A stretch of DNA of 64,000 bases, taken from NCBI GenBank assembly GCA_900548365.1, contig URKM01000002.1, positions 1-64,000 on the forward strand, in the 5' to 3' direction. The notes beneath the pieces were generated by a model. The model made no database searches. It saw only the letters and a program-made list of their open reading frames with translations, and had not been told where the DNA came from. This DNA comes from an uncultured Collinsella sp. (GTDB lineage Bacteria > Actinomycetota > Coriobacteriia > Coriobacteriales > Coriobacteriaceae). Positions 45,001 through 52,989 of the stretch are shown piece by piece; the first letter of the stretch is position 1, and every line of letters starts with the position of its first letter. The position numbers were made by a program, and so were the translations under genes.

Positions 45001-47236
45001 CGGCAACGATAGCCGCGGGATCGACGGGCTGCCTCGAGGAGAAGTCCTTCAGCTCGACGCGGCCCAAGGCGGATTCCAGCAGGTCTTCTACCGTGGGGTC
45101 GGAATCGATGGACGCAACGGTGACGGCGAACGTCTTCGACGCCCTCGGCACCGCCTCGCCCTCGGACGCTCCCGTAAAGCCCACGGTGGCGGTAAGGTTC
45201 GCGAAGCCGTCCTCGGACTGGCGGCGGACGAGTGTGCCGTCGTTCAGCAGCGCGTCCTCGTTATCGGAAGCCCAGGAGATATCAGCCCACGAGGCGATCC
45301 AATCATCCAGCACGAGGTCGCGGCGCGCCACGATGCTGCCCTGCGCGTCATCCGCCGCACCGCCCTCGTAGGCGAGCAGGGACGAGGCGGAGAGCTCGTC
45401 GGACAGCAGCTGCTCGAGCCGCGCCTGCACGCGGTCCACATCCCAGCGCACGACGATGTAGCGCGTCCAGGTCGCGGTGGTACCGCCGCTCGCGATCTCG
45501 AAATCGACCTTGATGCTTGCGAATCCAGCCGGCTCCTCAACCGTCGCGGGGTCCTCGTAATAGAAGGTGACGTCGCCGTTGGCATCTCCGGGAAGCGACG
45601 AGACGGAGGCTCCTCCAGCGCCCGCACTCGCCTGCACGACGCGTACGGTCGCATCGGAAAAGCCCAGCCGAGCTAGCTCATCGGAGACGATCGCGCACAC
45701 GTTCTCCTGCGCTCCGAATGCGGGCGAAGGCGTGAAGCGCGCGGCATCGAGCGCCGCGATCGCCGCGTCGGCGGAGGCGCCGGGCAGGATGGGTCCCGCC
45801 ACCGCGCGCACCTCGTTGTAGCCGCCCGCGGTCGCGGTCACCTTGAGATAGGCGCCGGTCATTGAGGAATCGATCGGCAGGCGCGCGTCGGTCGCGCCGA
45901 CGATCCGTTCGAACGAGGCCGCATCGTTGCGAGAGATCCACCACTGATACGATACGCTCTCGGCAGGCGGGACCTTTCCCGCGGTAAGCACGGGTTTCGC
46001 CACGAGCGTCGCACCTTCGGCCGCCGCTTCGCCTCCCTCGATATCGATGGAGACGTTGGCGAGCCGCAGCGCGCCGGCGCGCGCGATGGGCCCCATCGTG
46101 TAGGAAACGACGTTCGCCCCGGCGCTCGCCTCGACCTTGAGATAACAGCCGAGCACCTGCTCGCCCTCCGGCAGGGTCACGAAGGAGCCGGCCCCCAGCG
46201 AGACGCCCTGCTCATCGCCCTTCCGCGCCAACAGTGTCCACGAGCAGGAGACGCCGTCCGCATCCACAACGGAGCCGTTGGTCGCCGTATCGGCCGAAGA
46301 GCCGCCGGTAACGGCGCTCGCCCGAATGGTATCGCCCGGCGCGAGCAGCGCATCGATATCCCCGCTGATCTTCACATCATCGCGGTACAGCTCCACACGG
46401 GACAGCGCGACCTGGTTGGAAGCGTTGACCGGCCCCGGCAGGTCGAAAGAGGAAAGCGATCCGTAGCTGCTCGCAGGACCCCACAGCTCCACGCCGTCCG
46501 CACAAACCTTGACCGCGATGTAGCCGCCGGCGATCTTCGAGGCAAGCTCGTCGGTGATGACGAGACCCTGCCCGACCTCGCCCTCGATGGGCGCGAAGGC
46601 ATCCGAATCGGCCGTCTTGGTTGCCGACCACATCCACTGGTACGTCCACCCGTCCTCGGCGGCGACGCCCCAATCATCCCAGTCGTAGGCGTTCGCCCAC
46701 AGCTCGTCGCCGACGCTCAGCGCGCCCGTGAGCTTAGAGTAGCTGTCGTCCTTGTCGCGCTCGTCTTGCACCATGATGTAGCAGTCCTCGTCGAGCGAGC
46801 GCGCATCGACGGAGGTCCCCGCCATATCGGCTTCGTCTCGAGCGGCCGCGTCCGCGGACACGGAGACATCCGATGAAGCGGCGTTGGCTGCGGTCGAGCC
46901 GGCGTCCACCGTACCTGCGGCCGCGTCCTGGGAAGCCGAGGCGCCCGTCATATCGCCATCGGCAACCGCGGACGCGGCGTCGTCCCGCCCCTCGTCCGCG
47001 CCGGTCGACGATTCATCGCCGGACACGGGCATCGCGCCATCGAGGGTGGTAGCGAGCGCGGCCCGATCGCCATCGACCAGGCCTTCGAGCCCCACCGCCC
47101 ACAAGGAGGCGGGGCATTGTCCCCATATCAATACCGTGATGAGCAGCGCCGTCACGCCGCGCTGCAAAACCAAACGCCTCTGCGCCCTGACGGCGCCGGC
47201 ACTCGAACCCGATCGGGCTTCGAGCCATCCGAACAT
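42038..47236 (-). CDS. Giant surface protein with DUF4430, PQQ-like propeller and InlB-type repeat
   Basis: This 1732-residue protein starts at ATG 47236 after AAGGGA. A signal segment (about residues 25-50) is followed by an Ala/Asp/Ser-rich stretch and several Ig-like beta repeats (about 150-1000). A DUF4430 domain lies near 1015-1102 (A-W-D-I-F-A-Q-L-L-E, P-W-S-Y-W-S-F-L-V-D-G, H-D-G-D-V-I-E-L-V-Y). A PQQ-like beta-propeller (about 1140-1530) has repeated Y-x-A-x-x-D/G and D-x-A-T-G-x-T/x-V motifs. An InlB-type B repeat (about 1530-1592: G-Y-E-F-G-G-W, L-F-A-K-W) and a linker follow. A C-terminal helix with an R-R-R-R tail anchors it; no LPXTG motif was seen. The cobalamin riboswitch upstream suggests a role in corrinoid binding or handling. 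Confidence 0.9.
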   Translation of the reverse strand: MFGWLEARSGSSAGAVRAQRRLVLQRGVTALLITVLIWGQCPASLWAVGLEGLVDGDRAALATTLDGAMPVSGDESSTGADEGRDDAASAVADGDMTGASASQDAAAGTVDAGSTAANAASSDVSVSADAAARDEADMAGTSVDARSLDEDCYIMVQDERDKDDSYSKLTGALSVGDELWANAYDWDDWGVAAEDGWTYQWMWSATKTADSDAFAPIEGEVGQGLVITDELASKIAGGYIAVKVCADGVELWGPASSYGSLSSFDLPGPVNASNQVALSRVELYRDDVKISGDIDALLAPGDTIRASAVTGGSSADTATNGSVVDADGVSCSWTLLARKGDEQGVSLGAGSFVTLPEGEQVLGCYLKVEASAGANVVSYTMGPIARAGALRLANVSIDIEGGEAAAEGATLVAKPVLTAGKVPPAESVSYQWWISRNDAASFERIVGATDARLPIDSSMTGAYLKVTATAGGYNEVRAVAGPILPGASADAAIAALDAARFTPSPAFGAQENVCAIVSDELARLGFSDATVRVVQASAGAGGASVSSLPGDANGDVTFYYEDPATVEEPAGFASIKVDFEIASGGTTATWTRYIVVRWDVDRVQARLEQLLSDELSASSLLAYEGGAADDAQGSIVARRDLVLDDWIASWADISWASDNEDALLNDGTLVRRQSEDGFANLTATVGFTGASEGEAVPRASKTFAVTVASIDSDPTVEDLLESALGRVELKDFSSRQPVDPAAIVADVQLPTRRDLGIAGSGYTLSFAIDAAGDQACRVNGARLVVNRPAPGLPAAHDTLLVTVSRDGVSRTASIDLAVCSLGTEELDAELALMQRAKAAYQTALLGENTSASAVCGDLKGFISVYAAEDGGLTWVRSASEISLPGIAAVSIDPARPSEQWDRFRSSAPSVIESETLRLVEQPVYNTRVTVTSCLSSERFGGYYDRYKDDPSIDAAVLAKYQALSRQEVQATFIVPGTSGVDDPSAPAAKTVTARVVGVGERDGDGVLRQETWIPLREVVVPGDEPATAWDIFAQLLEEAGYTYSLTGGVPYSITTPDGSRTLAMSSTAPWSYWSFLVDGEYADDYANNVTVHDGDVIELVYVDGSGTALPENDVVIDSGAERPAWESSWPGFTTSNRPVSSPTPTQVAEEKWVAQVGAGRENLSDPILIGDYLYIASTDRLIMMDAATGATVREAKLAATIDSTARMVYADGVVIVPLHAGRLQALTADELVTTWLTQPLPAATTPSGTVVEQQSLGTLTVRDGYVYAGTSDGSYDGSGTGYLFCVNIANGAVRWSKSMAGGYYWAGAAAAGDYLVVGDDAGNVYAFDPATGETVGEPLSLGAQVRSTIVSDGTYLYAADYKGTLHKLVMGADGSLTEVARVAFGKYCTSTPALVDGKVVLCGQSATQGPSKYMKYAAVFVIDAETMTVEHEVCKTADGGFLPTMYSQASPLVSTQDGAVYVYFTVNWNPSGLYRYRIGDDAVDVVYTPADANQEYCLSSVVAGADGSLYYINDSGSLFALKGAPSWRVRFDARDGSVPATVYVKKDHAVAAPDDPVRTGYEFGGWFIDEACERAWSFDQPVSSDLTLFAKWIPAGGPIDPDDGQDAGGQQDGGDAGSGGSASADGQTGASGVLPGVAPSRGALGSVAPGSRPLSGRVAAGAASITGSSSESVGESASLTAKSVSGPVLERDGRAPAGDGMATVMAVLGIAGVVGLLATGGWLVISAARRRR

Positions 47237-47282
47237 AGCGGATCCCTTCTATCCAGAGCCTCGCGCACCACGCGCGCAGATG

Positions 47283-47430
47283 GGAGGCGATCCGACTGAG
47301 CAATATATCCAAGCGAGCGTCGCCCGATCTACGACGCCGTACCGCTCGAACTTGCATCACGGTTACTGGTACAGCTGGGGATTTCCACCCCTATTCTCCC
47401 AAACGGGCCCTATCTGAAAGCCCGTTCGTG
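47283..47430 (-). promoter_or_regulatory. Cobalamin riboswitch
   Basis: On the minus strand the leader contains GGGGTGGAAATCCCC followed by AGCTGTACCAGTAACCGTGA, close to the conserved core (GGTGxAAxTCC...CxGxxCC...ACxGTxA). About 80 bases on comes AGTCGGATCGCC, a good match to the B12 box, about 45 bases before the start of the giant DUF4430 gene. An outer hairpin (AACGGGC / GCCCGTT) lies at the 5' end. Its placement predicts that cobalamin lowers expression of the two DUF4430 genes. The exact ends are approximate. Confidence 0.87.
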
Positions 47431-47674
47431 CGTCTCCGCACCACCATCTTGGCCATAAGTCGAATCATCGTAACACATGCCGAAGCATGCATAACGCCCG
47501 CGCGCCATCGGCTCGAAAAGCGCCGCGTTCGCAAACGGGCCGGCCGCCCAGCCCATACACAGCCGAACCAAGCCGCCCAACAGACAGGAAGCCTAACCTT
47601 AAACATGAACTTGAAACTCTATACTTGCTCCACATTTCAGCGAATGAGCAGCTAGCGCTCATCCTAAACCTTCA

Positions 47675-47706
47675 ACTTGAGCCTTAAAGAACTCTAAGGT
47701 TCAAGT
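47675..47706 (+). promoter_or_regulatory. 12-bp inverted repeat upstream of the coiled-coil gene
   Basis: ACTTGAGCCTTA (47675-47686) and TAAGGTTCAAGT (47695-47706) form an inverted repeat with one mismatch and an eight-base spacer. A TATACT (-10-like, 47725-47730) lies 19 bases further on, then the gene at 47771. A further AACTTGA copy lies near 47608. It may be an operator. The rest of the 534-base gap between the riboswitch gene and this gene shows nothing else. Confidence 0.4.
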
Positions 47707-47770
47707 ACAACTCTAAACTGGGGGTATACTGGATCCAGGTAAATGACGTTGCGATATCAAAGGATGATAT

Positions 47771-48829
47771 ATGCACGATTTTGGACATGCTCGCCGAGCC
47801 CTCGTTGTCGGAGCAACCCTCGCCATCGCTCTGTCCGGCACCGCGCTCTCCCCCGTCACCGCCCATGCCGTGACCCAGGAGACCGAGGCTCAGCTCACCG
47901 AGACCCAGAAAAAGGTCGAGGACTCCGCATCATCGTACAGCGAGGCGGTCCAGAGCGTCTCCGACCTCCAAACCAAGATCGACGAGACCTCGGCGCGCAT
48001 CGCAGAGCTCGAGTCCCAGCTGCCCGAGCTTCAGAAGAAGGCCAGCCTGGCCATGCGCGACCTTTATAAAGCGCATCAGGGCAACAGCTTCATGAGCTTC
48101 CTGTTCGGCTCCCAGTCGCTCGACGACCTCATCACCAAGATGGCCTATCAAGATCGCGTCCAGGGATCAAACGTCGAAGCCGTGAAGGCCCTCGATGAAG
48201 CTCAAGGATCGCTGGAGAAGCAGAAGATCGAGCTCGAGCAGGCGAAGGCCAAGGCGGATGCCGAAGCCAAGGCCGCAGCGACCGCCCTCGAGGAGGCAAA
48301 GGCGCTTCGCCAGCAAGCCCAGGAGCAAGCCGATGCGGAAGCGGCGGCAGAGCTCGCCGAGCTGCAGCGCGCGGCCGAGGAACTCGCCAACGCGAACGCC
48401 TCGAGCGGATCCGTTGACTCCTCCCAGGTCGCCACACCCGATTCCGGTTCGGTGAACTGGGATACCGACGAAACCTCGTTCGTAGCTCAATGGGCTCCTC
48501 GCATCGACGCGTACCTCGCCGGCTCCCCGCTCGAGGGGTATGGTGCGACCTTCGCCTCCGCCGCTTGGAAATACGGCGTCGACCCCCGTTGGTCCCCCGC
48601 GATCTCCAACACGGAAAGCTCCAAAGGACGCTACTGCTTCCGCGAGCACAACGCGTGGGGCTGGGGCGCCATCGATTTTGATAGCTGGGAGCAAGCCATC
48701 GATACGCACGTTCGAGGACTGGCTCGCGGCTATGGCTACACCATCAGCGTAGAGGCGGCCAAGAAGTACTGCCCGCCCAATTGGTACCATTGGTATACGG
48801 TTACGCTCGCAGAGATGGAAACCATCTAA
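47771..48829 (+). CDS. Secreted coiled-coil protein with lysozyme-like C-terminal domain
   Basis: This 352-residue protein starts at ATG 47771 after AAAGGA. A signal peptide (about residues 1-34, ending AHA) is followed by a long coiled coil (about 35-205) like those of PcsB/CwlO-type proteins, with an Ala/Glu/Lys-rich second half. A short Ser/Gly linker leads to a C-terminal domain (about 235-352) with F-A-S-A-A-W-K-Y-G-V-D-P-R-W-S-P-A-I-S-N-T-E-S-S-K-G and H-N-A-W-G-W-G-A. That pattern matches lysozyme-like/glucosaminidase folds, with Glu in N-T-E-S as a candidate catalytic residue. It probably cleaves or remodels peptidoglycan. A terminator follows. Confidence 0.85.
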   Translation: MHDFGHARRALVVGATLAIALSGTALSPVTAHAVTQETEAQLTETQKKVEDSASSYSEAVQSVSDLQTKIDETSARIAELESQLPELQKKASLAMRDLYKAHQGNSFMSFLFGSQSLDDLITKMAYQDRVQGSNVEAVKALDEAQGSLEKQKIELEQAKAKADAEAKAAATALEEAKALRQQAQEQADAEAAAELAELQRAAEELANANASSGSVDSSQVATPDSGSVNWDTDETSFVAQWAPRIDAYLAGSPLEGYGATFASAAWKYGVDPRWSPAISNTESSKGRYCFREHNAWGWGAIDFDSWEQAIDTHVRGLARGYGYTISVEAAKKYCPPNWYHWYTVTLAEMETI

Positions 48830-48878
48830 CCCAACATATCTTCGTGATAGGCTCCGACGTTATCAAGCCGTATCATCC

Positions 48879-48915
48879 AATCAGGGCCGCAGGCGCTACG
48901 TCGGCGGCCCTGATT
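48879..48915 (+). terminator. Terminator between convergent genes
   Basis: A 12-bp stem AATCAGGGCCGC / GCGGCCCTGATT with a 13-base loop lies 50 bases after the coiled-coil gene and 83 bases beyond the end of the M20 gene on the other strand. Confidence 0.75.
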
Positions 48916-48997
48916 CCAATCGAGCGACCGTGTGCCCGCGAGAAGCAGGCCGATGAATGTGGGAATCCCCGCGATACCCCCATCGAGGCGCTGGGCA

Positions 48998-50314
48998 TCA
49001 TGCAGTCCATCCCAGGAGCCGGCAATACGTATCGACACCGCATACGAGCGGCTCCTCATCGAAATAGAAATCCTCCGCATGCAATGCGGAGGCCGCGCCG
49101 GCAGGGAACGCCTCGGTGGCGCCCACGCCGAGCAGCATGAACAATCCAGGGACGCGCTGTTGGTAAAACGAGAAATCCTCCGCGGTGAGTGCGGGCTCGT
49201 CGAGCTCCTTAAGTCGCGGCACCACCGCACGCGCCCTGTCGACGAGGGACGCGTCGTTTACCACGGGTGGATACCCCTCGTTGAACGTCACATCATACGA
49301 GCAGCCCGTCGATGCGCAGGCAGCATCCAAGCATGCACGAACGCCGTCGCGCGCCATATCGAAAAGCGCGTCGGAGTATACGCGAATGCTCCCTTCGATA
49401 TGGGCGTCGGCCGCCACCGCATTGCACACGGATCCCGCGCGCAATACGCCGAACTTGACGATGCAGCGCTCGCGCGCGGCAAGCTCCCGCTCGAGTGCAT
49501 GAGCACCCTCTAGGAAGCGAGCAGCGGCCAACATGGCGTCGCGCGCATCACCGTCGGAGACCCCATACATCGATGCGATATGAGCCGATTCGCCTCTGAT
49601 GTCGATATGCGTTTCGCTGGAACGCGCGAAGAGCGCCCCCGATCGCGTGGCCACCATGCCCGCAGGCAGGGCCGGCCAAACATGGAAACCATACACCGCC
49701 TGCACGTTGAAGCGCTCGAACACCCCGGATGCGCAGACCAAGCGGGCGCCGCCCGTTGTCTCCTCGGCTGGCTGAAACACGAACAGGATATTTGATGCAG
49801 GCTTCGCGTAAGAGGCGCCCGGTAATCGATCGGTACCCGCTGCAGCGTTCGCTCCGCATGGCAGCCCGGTCGAACTTGGATCAGCCGGCGCGCCGCGCCC
49901 TGGCGCATCCCGGGATTCCCGCGCAGCCACTCGGTCGATCAAGCTCGCGAGCGTGAGCGCCATCGCCATATGCGCATCGTGCCCGCATGCATGCGCGCGC
50001 CCCGGATGGGATGAGGCGCATGGCGCCGCGCTGCGCTCGACGATAGGCAGCGCGTCCATATCCGCGCGAACGGCCACCGCGGCATCGAAGCCGAAATCGA
50101 AATACGCGCACACGCAGGAGCGGCAGGGTTCGAAGATGTCGCAGGATAGCGATTCCAGATGCGCTCGCACATAGGCGATCGTGCATGGCACATCGAAATC
50201 CAATTCTGGAATCATATGAAGTGCTCGACGATGACGCCGCAGCTCACGCAGCACTTGGTCCTCATCCGCACCGGCGGCCGCTATGCCCGCAAGATCAAAC
50301 CCCCAAAGCTTCAT
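48998..50314 (-). CDS. M20-family amidohydrolase, candidate N-acetyl-diaminopimelate deacetylase
   Basis: This 438-residue protein starts at ATG 50314, with GGGGAGGA upstream; the in-frame extension to 50356 lacks a site. M20D metal-site motifs are present: V-R-A-D-M-D-A-L-P, H-A-C-G-H-D-A-H-M, F-Q-P-A-E-E and a later Y-G-F-H-V-W-P. The family includes hippurate and amino-acid amidohydrolases and the N-acetyl-L,L-DAP deacetylase of the acetylase lysine route. The divergent operon encodes LysA, DapA, DapB and the acetyltransferase DapH, and no other deacetylase is nearby. Deacetylation of N-acetyl-DAP is therefore a fair inference, not proven. Confidence 0.82.
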   Translation of the reverse strand: MKLWGFDLAGIAAAGADEDQVLRELRRHRRALHMIPELDFDVPCTIAYVRAHLESLSCDIFEPCRSCVCAYFDFGFDAAVAVRADMDALPIVERSAAPCASSHPGRAHACGHDAHMAMALTLASLIDRVAARESRDAPGRGAPADPSSTGLPCGANAAAGTDRLPGASYAKPASNILFVFQPAEETTGGARLVCASGVFERFNVQAVYGFHVWPALPAGMVATRSGALFARSSETHIDIRGESAHIASMYGVSDGDARDAMLAAARFLEGAHALERELAARERCIVKFGVLRAGSVCNAVAADAHIEGSIRVYSDALFDMARDGVRACLDAACASTGCSYDVTFNEGYPPVVNDASLVDRARAVVPRLKELDEPALTAEDFSFYQQRVPGLFMLLGVGATEAFPAGAASALHAEDFYFDEEPLVCGVDTYCRLLGWTA

Positions 50315-50444
50315 TGCGGCTCCTCCCCGCCAACCCGCCCCCGCGGGAACGTGCACTCGGTATGCGCGGCATTATAAGAGGAGCGAGCGCGGGAATCCCA
50401 ACGAGGAGACCGAATTGTTTTGAGATGGTAACGAAGCGTTCCGC

Positions 50445-50473
50445 TTGCCATCCCCGCGCTTCATCATGATAAA
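50445..50473 (+). promoter_or_regulatory. Candidate promoter of the lysine operon
   Basis: TTGCCA (50445-50450) and GATAAA (50468-50473) are separated by 17 bases. Transcription would start near 50480, just before the lysine riboswitch. Confidence 0.5.
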
Positions 50474-50483
50474 GTATCCTCAC

Positions 50484-50645
50484 TCGATAGAGGAGCGGGC
50501 GCGAAGAGGCGCGGACGAGCCGGCAGGCGTCGACCCCGTGCGGAGGCAAACCCGCCGAATCCAGCCTCCGGGCACGGAGGTCTGGGTGGGCCCGCGTGAA
50601 ACACACCCGGGACTGTCTGCAACCATGCAGGGGCGCTATTCGACG
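50484..50645 (+). promoter_or_regulatory. Lysine riboswitch (L box)
   Basis: The leader begins CGATAGAGGAGC and ends GGGGCGCTATTCG, which pair as the closing P1 helix. Between them lie CGCCGAATCC, GGTCTGGG and GGGACTGTC, matching the conserved core of the lysine riboswitch. It precedes lysA by 86 bases. Downstream, GCGGTG and CACCGC can pair across the region just before the ribosome binding site, so control may act on translation. Lysine should reduce expression of lysA-dapA-dapB-dapH. Confidence 0.9.
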
Positions 50646-50731
50646 TACACTCTCGGTCGCTGGGGCACGCACGAGCCCGGGCGGTGACGTGGAGCTTGTC
50701 AACGCCCCGCACCGCACAGGAAGGCCAACAG

Positions 50732-52096
50732 ATGGAATGCCGTCAACGGACGCAGGACGATCTCGACCGCGCCTATACAGCCAAGCAGCCCTTCGTTGCC
50801 AAAGAGCAACTCGAAGCACTGACCGAGCGCCACCCAACGCCGTTCCATCTCTACGATGAGGCGGGAATCCGCAGGAACATGCAAGCCGTTCGCGACGCAT
50901 TCGCATGGAATCCGGGCTTCAAGGAGTATTTCGCCGTCAAGGCGAATCCCAACCCGCGACTCATCTCCATCCTGCGGGATTACGGATGCGGCGCCGACTG
51001 CTCGAGCGATACCGAGCTCATGATCGCCCGCGCGCTCGGCATCACGGGATCCGACATCATGTTCTCGTCTAACAACACGCCGGCAGCCGACTTTACTCTT
51101 GCCAACGACCTGGGCGCCATCATAAACTTCGACGACATCACCCATATCGAATTCTTTGAGCAAGCTGCGGGGCGCATCCCCGAAGCCGTGAGCTGTCGCT
51201 TCAATCCCGGCGGGCTGTTCCGCCTCTCCAACGGCATCATGGACAACCCGGGCGACTCCAAGTACGGCATGACCGAGGAGCAGCTTTTCGACGCCTACCG
51301 CATGCTGAAAGAAAAGGGCGCCGAAACCTTTGGCCTGCACGCCTTTCTTGCAAGCAACACCGCAACGAACGAATACTACCCCGCGCTCGCACGCATCCTG
51401 TTCGACCTGGCGCGCCGTCTTCAGGAGGAGACCGGCTGCCACGTGGGCTTTATCAACCTCTCCGGCGGCGTGGGCATTCCCTATCGCCCCGAGCAGCAGG
51501 CAAACGACATCCGCGCCATCGGCGAGGGAGTTCGCCGTGCTTATGAGGAGATCTTGGTTCCAGCAGGCATGGACGATGTCGCCATCTTTGCCGAGATGGG
51601 CCGCTTTGTGATGGGCCCCTATGGCTGCCTGGTCACGCGCGCCATCCACACCAAGGACATCTACAAGCACTACGTGGGCGTAGATGCCAACGCATGCAAC
51701 CTCATTCGCCCGGCCATGTACGACGCCTATCACCACGTCACCGTGGTGGGCCAGCCAGGTGGTCCGGACAAGACGCATGCCCCGGCAGACGCCACCTACG
51801 ACATCGTGGGCAACCTGTGCGAGAACAACGACAAGTTCGCCGTCGACCGCGCCATGCCTCATATAGACATAGGCGACCTGCTGGTAATCCACGACACCGG
51901 CGCCCACGGCCACTCCATGGGCTACAACTACAACGGACGCCTGCGCTCCGCCGAGGTGCTGCTGCACGCCGACGGCAGCGATGAGCTCATTCGCCGCGCC
52001 GAACGACCTGATGACTACTTTGCGACCCTGGACGTCTTGCCAGAAGGACGCGCCTTGATCAACGCTTGCCGCGATCGCGGCGGAAAGGACGAGTAA
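50732..52096 (+). CDS. lysA: Diaminopimelate decarboxylase
   Basis: This 454-residue PLP enzyme converts meso-diaminopimelate to L-lysine. The start is ATG 50732, with AGGAAGG upstream. The PLP-lysine region reads Y-F-A-V-K-A-N-P-N-P (about residue 70). Further marks are F-S-S-N-N-T-P, G-L-H-A-F-L-A-S-N-T, N-L-S-G-G-V-G-I-P-Y, E-M-G-R-F-V-M-G-P-Y-G and C-E-N-N-D-K-F-A. The last part contains the active-site Cys region (L-C-E-N-N-D). It has E-M-G-R where many LysA proteins have E-P-G-R. It is the first gene of the operon, behind the lysine riboswitch, and its stop lies two bases before the dapA start. Confidence 0.93.
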   Translation: MECRQRTQDDLDRAYTAKQPFVAKEQLEALTERHPTPFHLYDEAGIRRNMQAVRDAFAWNPGFKEYFAVKANPNPRLISILRDYGCGADCSSDTELMIARALGITGSDIMFSSNNTPAADFTLANDLGAIINFDDITHIEFFEQAAGRIPEAVSCRFNPGGLFRLSNGIMDNPGDSKYGMTEEQLFDAYRMLKEKGAETFGLHAFLASNTATNEYYPALARILFDLARRLQEETGCHVGFINLSGGVGIPYRPEQQANDIRAIGEGVRRAYEEILVPAGMDDVAIFAEMGRFVMGPYGCLVTRAIHTKDIYKHYVGVDANACNLIRPAMYDAYHHVTVVGQPGGPDKTHAPADATYDIVGNLCENNDKFAVDRAMPHIDIGDLLVIHDTGAHGHSMGYNYNGRLRSAEVLLHADGSDELIRRAERPDDYFATLDVLPEGRALINACRDRGGKDE

Positions 52097-52098
52097 CC

Positions 52099-52989
52099 AT
52101 GGATGCACGTGAACTCACAGGATCGATCGTCGCGCTCGTAACGCCGTTTGCGAGCGATGGCTCGATCGACTTCGGGGCCCTGTCGCACCTGGTGGACTTC
52201 CATCTGCAGAACCATACGGATGGATTGCTGATCCTAGGTACCACAGGCGAATCGTCCACCATGACGCATGAAGAGGACAACGCTGTGGTCCAAGCCGTGG
52301 TCAAACAGGTAGCGGGCCGCATCCCCGTCATCGCCGGATCGGGCTCCAACTGCACGCAGACCATGGTGGAGAAGAGCCTGTCCTACCAAGAGCTGGGAGC
52401 AGACGGACTGCTCATCATCACCCCCTATTACAATAAAAGCAACGAAGACGGCATCTACCAACACCTCAAAGAAGTCGCCGACGCGGTTGACATCCCCTGC
52501 ATCCTCTACAACATCCCCGGCCGCACCGGTTGCTCCATCTCGCTGCGCAACGTCGAGCGCCTTGCCGCGCACCCCAGCGTCATGGGCCTCAAGGAGGCTT
52601 CCGGCAACATGGGCTTCGCCGCCGATGCAGCGCACTTCATCAGCGATGATTTCCGCATGTATTCGGGAGAGGACGCGCTCACCGTACCGCTGATGTCGCT
52701 TGGCGCAAGCGGCACCATATCCGTTTGGGCCAACCTGCAGCCGCGGGAGGTGCACCAGATGTGCGCGGCATTCCTAGACGGCGACGTTGAGACCGCCCGC
52801 AACCTTCAGCTCGCCGGGCTTCCCCTTATCCACGGGCTGTTCAGCGAGGTGAACCCCATTCCCGTCAAGGAGGCCCTGGCGCAGATGGGAATGATCGAGG
52901 CGAGCTACCGCCTGCCCCTTACCACTATGTCAGACGGCGCCGCGCAGGCGCTGCATTCCACCTTGAAGGAGGCTGGTCTTGTTGCTTAA
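52099..52989 (+). CDS. dapA: 4-hydroxy-tetrahydrodipicolinate synthase
   Basis: This 296-residue aldolase-type enzyme condenses pyruvate with aspartate semialdehyde. The start is ATG 52099, after AAAGGACGAG at the end of lysA. Motifs are G-T-T-G-E-S-S-T-M (substrate binding), L-I-I-T-P-Y-Y-N-K, I-L-Y-N-I-P-G-R-T-G (catalytic Tyr) and M-G-L-K-E-A-S-G-N (Schiff-base Lys, about residue 165). Length and motifs are those of the standard family. It is second in the lysine operon, and its 3' end overlaps dapB by 11 bases. Confidence 0.95.
   Translation: MDARELTGSIVALVTPFASDGSIDFGALSHLVDFHLQNHTDGLLILGTTGESSTMTHEEDNAVVQAVVKQVAGRIPVIAGSGSNCTQTMVEKSLSYQELGADGLLIITPYYNKSNEDGIYQHLKEVADAVDIPCILYNIPGRTGCSISLRNVERLAAHPSVMGLKEASGNMGFAADAAHFISDDFRMYSGEDALTVPLMSLGASGTISVWANLQPREVHQMCAAFLDGDVETARNLQLAGLPLIHGLFSEVNPIPVKEALAQMGMIEASYRLPLTTMSDGAAQALHSTLKEAGLVA

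Noticed and set aside
42593..45676. A plus-strand open frame of 1027 codons
   Set aside because: It lies opposite the giant DUF4430 protein, has an Arg/His/Gly-rich composition without domains, and arises from GC-rich codon use on the real strand.
47675..47730. A MerR-type promoter with the operator inside a 19-bp spacer
   Set aside because: The inverted repeat lies upstream of the -10 box and not between clear -35 and -10 elements, and no MerR gene is nearby.
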